Translations under genes and position numbers: made by a program
Part shown: one piece after another, positions 18,922 to 23,898 of the stretch
Position numbering within the stretch: the first letter of the stretch is position 1
Layout: every line of letters begins with the position of its first letter
Virus record (IMG/VR): IMGVR_UViG_3300033153_007299
Location: 1-23,898 of that record
Length of the DNA stretch: 23,898 nucleotides
Strand: one strand, 5' to 3'
From: a virus
Notes under the pieces: generated by a model
Database searches by the model: none
Told to the model about the DNA's origin: nothing
The model's input: only the letters and a program-made list of their open reading frames with translations

Positions 18922-19503
18922 ATGCCAAAAGGAATACCAAAAAATGGTATAAACAAGGGATGGTTTAAAAAAGGAAAAGCAGGTTGGAATAAAGACAAAA
19001 AAGGATTACAAAAGGCATGGAACAAAGGATTAAAAATGTCTAAAGCATCAAGGGAAAGAAATAGACAGGTTCATTTAGGCAAAAAAGCTTCTGCTGAAAC
19101 TAGAGAAAAGATGAGTTTAGCTCATATCGGCAACTGTTATTCAAAGGGGTATAAGCATACAAAAGAAGCTAAAAGAAAAATATCTTTAAGTTCTAAGGCA
19201 AATCAAAATGCAAATTGGAAGGGTGGTATAACACCAGAACTTCAAAAAATTAGGGGTACTTCTGCTTATAAACAATGGAGATTAGCAGTTTATTCTAAAG
19301 ACCATTATTCTTGTCAAAAATGTAACAAAAAAGGTGGAACATTAAATGCACACCATATTGAAAATTTTTCAAGCAATACATTACAAAGATTTAATATTAA
19401 CAATGGTATTGCTTTATGCGAAGGGTGTCATAAAAAATTCCATAAAAAGTATGGTATAAAAAATAATACCTTAGAACAGGTGTTAGAGTATTTAAAAAAT
19501 TAA
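18922..19503 (+). CDS. NUMOD3/HNH homing endonuclease
   Basis: A 193-residue freestanding endonuclease. The first 70 residues hold repeated basic motifs with Trp and Lys-Gly (GIPKNGINKGWFKKGKAGW; KAWNKGLKMSKASRER). Two NUMOD3-type DNA-binding motifs follow (ETREKMSLAHIGN, about 60-72; TKEAKRKISLSSK, about 80-92). The HNH core is at the end: SCQKCNKKGGTLNAHHIENF (His-His pair), then NGIALCEGCHKKFHKKYG with the last Cys pair for zinc. It would cut a specific site near its own location and copy itself. No introns are visible around it. It separates the glycosyltransferase-like gene from the tail-fibre-like gene. Confidence 0.85.
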   Translation: MPKGIPKNGINKGWFKKGKAGWNKDKKGLQKAWNKGLKMSKASRERNRQVHLGKKASAETREKMSLAHIGNCYSKGYKHTKEAKRKISLSSKANQNANWKGGITPELQKIRGTSAYKQWRLAVYSKDHYSCQKCNKKGGTLNAHHIENFSSNTLQRFNINNGIALCEGCHKKFHKKYGIKNNTLEQVLEYLKN

Positions 19504-19513
19504 ACATAACAAA

Positions 19514-19891
19514 ATGGCAGATGTAATCGCAACCGTTGGTAAGAACGCAGTCGCAGAAATGATTGCTGCTATCGGATCCAACGAAGGATTTGATCAGTTA
19601 GCACTTGGTACTTCTGGTACTGCAGCTGCTGCTACTAACACCGCCCTTGCTGAAGAGTTAGTTGGTTCTGGTTTAGCGAAAGCAACCGCAACTTGTACTA
19701 CTACTACGGCAAACATTCTACAGCTACAGCACACATGGACTGCAACAGGCACTAAAGCAGTCAAAGAGTGTGGAATCTTTAATTCCCATACCGCTACTGA
19801 TGGTACGATTTTGGCTAGGTCAGCATTCTCGGCTATTAATGTCGATAGTGGTGATAGTTTGCAAATAACGTATAAGATCACAATTTCCTAG
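19514..19891 (+). CDS. Tail-fibre-like structural protein, 125 aa
   Basis: An Ala/Thr-rich protein. It begins with ADVIATVGKNAVAEMIAAIG (2-21) and ends with a conserved-looking beta region (WTATGTKAVKECGIFNS; GTILARSAFSAINVDSGDSL; QITYKITIS). That ending occurs in many phage tail or receptor-associated proteins that I recall, usually as a small domain of a fibre or its partner. Position among virion genes and before a hairpin supports a structural role. It starts 10 nt after the HNH gene, which may have inserted next to it. Confidence 0.65.
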   Translation: MADVIATVGKNAVAEMIAAIGSNEGFDQLALGTSGTAAAATNTALAEELVGSGLAKATATCTTTTANILQLQHTWTATGTKAVKECGIFNSHTATDGTILARSAFSAINVDSGDSLQITYKITIS

Positions 19892-19910
19892 AGTTAATAC
19901 AGTAGTATAT

Positions 19911-19939
19911 CCCCCAAGGTTAGCTAAATACCTTGGGGG
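19911..19939. terminator. Strong 10-bp hairpin after the tail-fibre-like gene
   Basis: CCCCCAAGGT and ACCTTGGGGG form a perfect 10-bp GC-rich stem around the 9-nt loop TAGCTAAAT, 19 nt past the stop at 19891. No T-run follows. A promoter lies about 50 nt further on, so this separates two transcription units. A related sequence (ATCCCCCAA then TTAGC) appears in reverse complement at the first GCTAAG repeat near 2187-2205. Confidence 0.6.
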
Positions 19940-19992
19940 AGGTGGTAAAAAACCGCGGGGTCGAGAAAAGCAAGTTAGAAACAAAATAACAC

Positions 19993-20021
19993 TTGCAATA
20001 AATAAATGAATGATATATAAT
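19993..20021 (+). promoter_or_regulatory. Sigma-70-type promoter before an HNH gene
   Basis: TTGCAA (19993-19998) and TATAAT (20016-20021) are separated by exactly 17 nt. The -10 is perfect and the -35 matches four of six consensus bases, including TTG. It should start transcription near 20028, just before the HNH gene at 20047, so this homing gene may be expressed independently of the late operon. Confidence 0.7.
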
Positions 20022-20046
20022 AGATACAAATAATTAATTTGTGTCT

Positions 20047-20625
20047 ATGGAAACTAAAACGTGTGCTTATTGCAAAAAGACCTTTGAAAAAGGAGCTATC
20101 ATGGGGAAGAGGTGGGAAAGAAAAAAGTATTGTAATTTTGATTGTTACAATAACTATCGAAAAGAATTTCAACCACGTAAAGGAATCAAGTTTTCTGAGG
20201 AAGTAAAAAAAAATATGAGTCGTGGACAAATGGGAAAATATCTTGGCCCACATTCTGAAGAACACAAACGAAAGATAAGCGAAGCTCAAAAGGGTGAGAA
20301 AGGGCATTGGTTTGGCAAAAAACATGATGAAGAAACGAAAGCTAAAATGAGTGCAAGTGCAAATAGAAAGTATGGTGAGGATAATATAAACTGGAAAGGT
20401 GACGAAATTAAATGTGGAGGTATCCATCATTGGCTAACACGTGAATACGGGCAACCACAGCGGTGTGATAACCCCAAATGTCCATATAAGAACATCAAGC
20501 GGTATGATTGGGCTAACGTCCACGGACACGTCTATGAGCGTGATAGGGCACATTTCATCAGGCTTTGTAGAGGGTGTCATTTAAAATATGATAAACATGA
20601 ATTAACAATAAAAACGTATGAGTAA
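20047..20625 (+). CDS. Zinc-finger NUMOD3 HNH-type endonuclease
   Basis: A 192-residue protein; I take ATG 20047 over the GTG at 20041. The N-terminus has a zinc-finger pattern (CAYCKKTFEKG then KYCNFDCYN, about 6-40). Two NUMOD3-like motifs follow (SEEVKKNMSRGQMGKYLGP; SEEHKRKISEAQKGEKGHWF; DEETKAKMSASA). The C-terminal part has a Cys/His-rich nuclease-like region (RCDNPKCPYKNIKRYDWANV; HGHVYERDRAHFIRLCRGCH). The usual HH of HNH is less clear than in the gene at 18922, so the catalytic class is less certain. It has its own promoter and follows a hairpin, as expected for a mobile gene. Its end overlaps the methyltransferase by 8 nt. Confidence 0.75.
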   Translation: METKTCAYCKKTFEKGAIMGKRWERKKYCNFDCYNNYRKEFQPRKGIKFSEEVKKNMSRGQMGKYLGPHSEEHKRKISEAQKGEKGHWFGKKHDEETKAKMSASANRKYGEDNINWKGDEIKCGGIHHWLTREYGQPQRCDNPKCPYKNIKRYDWANVHGHVYERDRAHFIRLCRGCHLKYDKHELTIKTYE

Positions 20626-21142
20626 CAACAGCGTAGCTTTCTGGGATAAAACATGGAAACGGGAGAATGATCGGTTTTATCAACATTTTGAAAACATAGC
20701 AGATTTATTGCCTGAGGGAGTAAAGCGTGTAATCGATGTAGGGTGTGGCACAGGCACACTCTTGTATTTTTTAAGAACAAAATTCAACGGGCTAGATGTA
20801 CAGGGTCGGGATCATTCATCGGTAGCAATCCGCAAATTAAGGCATCGTGGTTTAATCGGTAAGGTTGAGAAGTTGCCGCGTATTAGCGGTAAAGCAGATG
20901 TTTGTATAGCTACCGAGGTTGTAGAACATATGAAGGATGATGTAAGACTTTTAAAAAACATGGCTAAATGTGCTCCAGTAGTAATCATAACGGTTCCGAA
21001 CAATCGGTTAGGACCGGAAGAATGTGATGAACATGAGCGTTTATATACAGCCGAGAGTTTAGGGAAACTACTAGATCCGATTTTTTCTAAATATGTGATA
21101 TATGAAGCAGGGCTTTATTTACTAGCGAAAGCAATCGTATGA
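20618..21142 (+). CDS. SAM-dependent methyltransferase (class I)
   Basis: A 174-residue protein with the SAM-binding motif RVIDVGCGTGTLLYFLR (37-53). An acidic loop-like region (QGRDHSSVAIRKLRHRGL) follows, then CIATEVVEHMKDD (motif near the active site) and VVIITVPNNRLGPEECDEHE. This is the layout of small-molecule or sugar methyltransferases (UbiE/type-11 like) rather than of a DNA methyltransferase: there is no DPPY or PCQ motif. The size is short for the family but the domain looks complete. It could methylate a glycan on the virion or host surface together with the glycosyltransferase-like gene. The gene overlaps both neighbours and ends in TGA. Confidence 0.8.
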   Translation: MSNNSVAFWDKTWKRENDRFYQHFENIADLLPEGVKRVIDVGCGTGTLLYFLRTKFNGLDVQGRDHSSVAIRKLRHRGLIGKVEKLPRISGKADVCIATEVVEHMKDDVRLLKNMAKCAPVVIITVPNNRLGPEECDEHERLYTAESLGKLLDPIFSKYVIYEAGLYLLAKAIV

Positions 21143-21846
21143 ATGAGATTTGCAAAGGTGAATACGATAATACACCATTTGGCATTATTGAAGGGGCAGA
21201 TATTCTTACGATTCAGGATTTAACTGATCTCTCGGCACTTGGAACTGAGTTAAAGGAAACATTTAAAAAGTCACAGATGTTTCGTACCAGGACTGAAATG
21301 GAAGTATCTGTTTTAAATAATTTTAAGTTCCCAACAGCTTCTAGTAAGTATTGGCAATCAATTAGAGAACAGAATGTAATGTTTAATGAGCTTGTGATGC
21401 TTTCGTATGATTATCGAAAGATGTTGATCGAGATCAAAAAACACAAGCGTGAATTAGTGAAAGAAGAAGATGATCTGGAAAAAGAGTTGATAGAAATGGA
21501 AATAGATAAAAAATCTTTTTTATTAAAACGAATGGAGAAAGTTGCTCATGAACGGATTCGTGAGATTAAACATTGGTCTGAAATAAAGGAGCGTGAAAAG
21601 AAGTTGATGGATAAAGAAGAGTTTGAAAAAGTTGATACACACCAACTGGTTAGCTATACAAAGAGATGGATTTTTCAATCTATGTGTATGCGTGGAAACG
21701 AAAGCTTGCCTGAAAAACAAAATCTAATGGGCCAATTAAATTCTGGTATAAAAACATGCATTACTAGAGGGTGCATAGAAGAAGTATTAAAAGATTTCAA
21801 TAAAGATGTCCAAGATAAAATCCGCGAGGAGTATAAGATAAAGTAA
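21139..21846 (+). CDS. Phage protein of unknown function with long coiled coil, 235 aa
   Basis: Overlaps the methyltransferase gene end by 4 nt (ATGA). The N-terminal third is mixed and includes KFPTASSKYWQSIREQNVMF (about 54-73). Then a long charged coiled coil spans about 95-160 (KKHKRELVKEEDDLEKELIE; EIDKKSFLLKRMEKVAHERI), followed by VDTHQLVSYTKRWIFQSM. I recall proteins with the KYWQ..REQNVMF and HQLVSYTKR motifs in many phages, with no known function. The coiled coil suggests a scaffold, connector or complex-forming protein. It directly precedes the tail protein gene by 1 nt. Confidence 0.65.
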   Translation: MNEICKGEYDNTPFGIIEGADILTIQDLTDLSALGTELKETFKKSQMFRTRTEMEVSVLNNFKFPTASSKYWQSIREQNVMFNELVMLSYDYRKMLIEIKKHKRELVKEEDDLEKELIEMEIDKKSFLLKRMEKVAHERIREIKHWSEIKEREKKLMDKEEFEKVDTHQLVSYTKRWIFQSMCMRGNESLPEKQNLMGQLNSGIKTCITRGCIEEVLKDFNKDVQDKIREEYKIK

Positions 21847-21847
21847 C

Positions 21848-22650
21848 ATGGCTAATGCCTGGATAACGGGTGGGAATTTAAGTACTGGAAGAGTATCTTT
21901 AGTTGGGTGTGGAATACAGACAGCGGGTCTTTCATTTGGCGGATATATTAGTACATTTAGTAATGTAACAGAAGAATATAACGGTACCGCATGGTCTGGT
22001 GGTGGTAATCTTGGTGTGGCTGCACAGGAAATGGCTGGTTGCGGAACACAATCAGCAGGTCTTTCTTTTGGTGGAAGTTCTTCAGGTGTTACAAATTCAA
22101 CAAGAACTGAAGAATACAATGGAACCGCATGGTCTGTGGGTGGTGTTTTAAGTACAGCAAGAAGAACTTTAGCTGGATGCGGAACATTAACAGCAGGACT
22201 TAGTTTTGGAGGAGTAAATGGACTTAAAGTTACTGAAGAATATAATGGAACAGCATGGTCTAGTGGTGGTGCTATGGCAACAGACAGATTTCTTGTTAGT
22301 GGATGTGGCACACAATCAGCGGGATTAGCAATTGGCGGGTATACAGGATCAATGCATAGTACAACGGAAGAATACAATGGAACTACGTGGTCTGCTGGAG
22401 GAAACTTAAGTGAAGCAAAATGTGCTCAAGCCTCTGGTGGTACACAAACATCTGGAGCAACTTTTGCAGGATATACACCTGCTTGGGGAGTTTCTGACAC
22501 AACTGAAGAATATAATGGTACTGCTTGGTCTAGTGGTGGAACTTTAAATACAGCTAGATACAGCCTTGGTGGTTGCGGTGCTTCTAGTTCTTCTTGTCTT
22601 TCTTTTGGCGGTGATACAAACTCTGTTGTAACAGAAGAATATGCTGAAGA
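21848..22650 (+). repeat. Kelch-like repeat tract (six units)
   Basis: Units of about 40-50 codons carry a GG-strand, TEEYNGTxWS and a Gly/Ser-rich turn. Good copies start with ACAGAAGAATA-like DNA near 21968, 22106, 22232, 22363 and 22502; a worn copy lies near 22631. DNA identity between units is moderate, so the array may expand or contract. Confidence 0.7.
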
Positions 22651-23898
22651 CCTTGCAACATATGATGGTGCTGGAACTATTTCTTTAGCTGGAAGTGAGT
22701 TTTCTAAGGCTATCAAAACACCAGAAGCTACAATAACCCTTGCTTCAGAAAAGGCTGCTAATACGCTTGTAAAGCAACTTGGGGCAACCATTACTCTTAT
22801 TGGAAATATCATAAGGGCTATTATTATTGACGCAAAAACAGGAACTATCACTTTAGCTGGTTCAAAAATAATTGGATGGGTTCGTAATGCCTCAATTTCA
22901 TTAGCTGGTTCAATAACGAGAGCACTTGTTACTACTGCAAAGACGGCAACAATTACACTTACAAGATCAAGAATGTTTGGATTAGCTTATGAGGCTGTAA
23001 TAACACTTGGTGGTACAACAACAAAAGCTGTTGACTGTGCGTTAGCGGCAACAATCACACTTGCGGGTGCATTTACAAGATTTTATTCCTTAACTGCTAA
23101 AGCTGGAATAATAACTCTTGGTGCTGAAAAGACTGCTAATACTCTTACAAAACTGCTTGGAGCAACTATTACATTGGTCGGATCAATTATAAAAGCTACT
23201 ACTGGAATTATTAAAAGTGCCACTATAACACTGGCTGGTTCACGGGCATTAATAGGATGGATTCGAGGTATAACGATTACGCTTAGTGGAGCAACAACGA
23301 AAGCAATTGTTATTACGGCAAAAACAGCAACGATCACATTAGTGGCAGCTTTTGCAGGCGTAAAGGCTGCTTTTTATACGGGGATAGCAACCATAACTCT
23401 TGCTGGAAGCACTACTAAAGCGATGGTTATTACTGCAAAAACAGCAACAATTACTTTGGCTGGATCAATAATTAAAGCAACTACAACAGCAGCCAAAGCA
23501 TTAACATTGACTTTGAGTGGGGTTTTTGATGCTATAAAAGGTGCTTTTGAGACATTAAGTGCTACAATTACATTAACGCCTGATATTTATAATGAGAATT
23601 ATTCTAGAGGCGATTACAGTAGTCTGCCAGGAGACGATAGTGAGCTTGAAACTGAGTTTAATAAGAGTTTGGTTGAACACGATGACGATACATATGCTTC
23701 ACAAACAGCAAATAGTGAATATGCGGTATTTCAATTTAAAAACAAGTATATAAACAATATGGGTGCTCCAGACGTTGAATGGATCGGTAGAAGTTCACTT
23801 GCACCTTCCAGTTCAACAATAGCTTTGCAAGTCTATAACAGAATAACACCAGGATGGGAAACAATTGACAGTGATAGCGTAACGGGAGCAGATACAGA
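21848..23898 (+). CDS. Large Kelch- and TL-repeat tail/receptor protein, 3' end outside window
   Basis: Open from ATG 21848 to the window end (683 codons and more). Domain order: residues 1-265 contain Kelch-like repeats with TEEYNGTAWSxGG (five good copies plus a worn sixth) and GCGTQSAGLSFGG, which should fold as a beta-propeller. Residues about 277-580 contain roughly 17 repeats of 16-20 residues with TITLAGS-like strands and KTAKTA spacers. The last part, from about 580, is a separate domain (YAVFQFKNKYINN; WIGRSSLAPSSSTIALQVYN) that resembles a galactose-binding-like carbohydrate domain. It is probably a tail or baseplate-associated protein that contacts the host surface. The start follows the previous stop by 1 nt. 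The missing C-terminus could hold the receptor domain. Confidence 0.75.
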   Translation, partial: MANAWITGGNLSTGRVSLVGCGIQTAGLSFGGYISTFSNVTEEYNGTAWSGGGNLGVAAQEMAGCGTQSAGLSFGGSSSGVTNSTRTEEYNGTAWSVGGVLSTARRTLAGCGTLTAGLSFGGVNGLKVTEEYNGTAWSSGGAMATDRFLVSGCGTQSAGLAIGGYTGSMHSTTEEYNGTTWSAGGNLSEAKCAQASGGTQTSGATFAGYTPAWGVSDTTEEYNGTAWSSGGTLNTARYSLGGCGASSSSCLSFGGDTNSVVTEEYAEDLATYDGAGTISLAGSEFSKAIKTPEATITLASEKAANTLVKQLGATITLIGNIIRAIIIDAKTGTITLAGSKIIGWVRNASISLAGSITRALVTTAKTATITLTRSRMFGLAYEAVITLGGTTTKAVDCALAATITLAGAFTRFYSLTAKAGIITLGAEKTANTLTKLLGATITLVGSIIKATTGIIKSATITLAGSRALIGWIRGITITLSGATTKAIVITAKTATITLVAAFAGVKAAFYTGIATITLAGSTTKAMVITAKTATITLAGSIIKATTTAAKALTLTLSGVFDAIKGAFETLSATITLTPDIYNENYSRGDYSSLPGDDSELETEFNKSLVEHDDDTYASQTANSEYAVFQFKNKYINNMGAPDVEWIGRSSLAPSSSTIALQVYNRITPGWETIDSDSVTGADT
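22676..23585 (+). repeat. TL-beta repeat tract (about 17 units)
   Basis: Units encode strands such as TITLAGS, TITLSGA and TLTLSGV with KTAKTA linkers. The segments at about 23272-23340 and 23389-23460 are very similar at DNA level (GGCAAAAACAGCAAC versus GCAAAAACAGCAACA), pointing to recent duplication. Confidence 0.7.

Noticed and set aside
21787-23337. Three minus-strand frames opposite the tail protein
   Set aside because: Low-complexity Pro/Val repeats are the mirror image of the Kelch and TL repeats on the coding strand.

Overview
This 23.9 kb window is a piece of a tailed double-stranded DNA phage (Caudoviricetes) or prophage. A standard head-gene order runs left to right: small terminase, large terminase, portal, scaffold, HK97-type major capsid protein, small structural proteins, then tail or receptor-facing proteins. 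The DNA is AT-rich. TAA, TAG and TGA all end genes, so the standard bacterial code applies. Almost no gene has a Shine-Dalgarno sequence; most starts have an AT-rich leader with T just before the ATG. Two promoters nevertheless fit the sigma-70 pattern well (TTGACA-17-TATAAT near 2000-2027 on the minus strand, TTGCAA-17-TATAAT at 19993-20021 on the plus strand). Weak Shine-Dalgarno use with classical sigma-70 promoters argues against a Bacteroidota host. It would fit Patescibacteria or another lineage with little Shine-Dalgarno dependence, but the sequence does not settle the host.

Region 1 (1-1839, minus strand) holds six small genes of unknown function, one cut by the window edge. Three of them share the element TTATTATTAA 9-11 nt before the ATG. 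Region 2 (1840-2514) is a divergent control region. It has a perfect leftward sigma-70 promoter, two rightward extended -10 promoters, a 12-bp palindrome and four copies of a GCTAAG-type repeat next to the terminase genes; these are candidate operators or packaging sites. Region 3 (2515-5861) is the packaging module. The large terminase is divided into an ATPase ORF and a nuclease ORF by a single in-frame TAA. The nuclease ORF carries an intein in its third catalytic motif, and an HNH endonuclease is encoded in a different frame inside that intein.

Region 4 (5880-9050) is a phage GroES/GroEL pair followed by a short nucleotide-sugar-dehydrogenase-like protein, a small membrane protein and a SpoVG-like protein. 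Region 5 (9096-15488) has portal, scaffold, capsid and five further probable virion proteins. Region 6 (15494-18033) looks like a lysis or peptidoglycan module: two holin-like membrane proteins and a papain-like (C1) cysteine peptidase whose catalytic His is directly followed by a LAGLIDADG intein. Region 7 (18038-23898) holds a glycosyltransferase-like protein, two NUMOD3/HNH homing endonucleases, a tail-fibre-like protein, a hairpin followed by a new promoter, a methyltransferase, a coiled-coil protein and the start of a large Kelch-plus-beta-repeat tail or receptor protein that runs off the window.

The most unusual points are the out-of-frame HNH gene inside the terminase intein, the stop-split terminase, two different inteins each sitting in the catalytic motif of an enzyme, and a complete phage-encoded chaperonin system.
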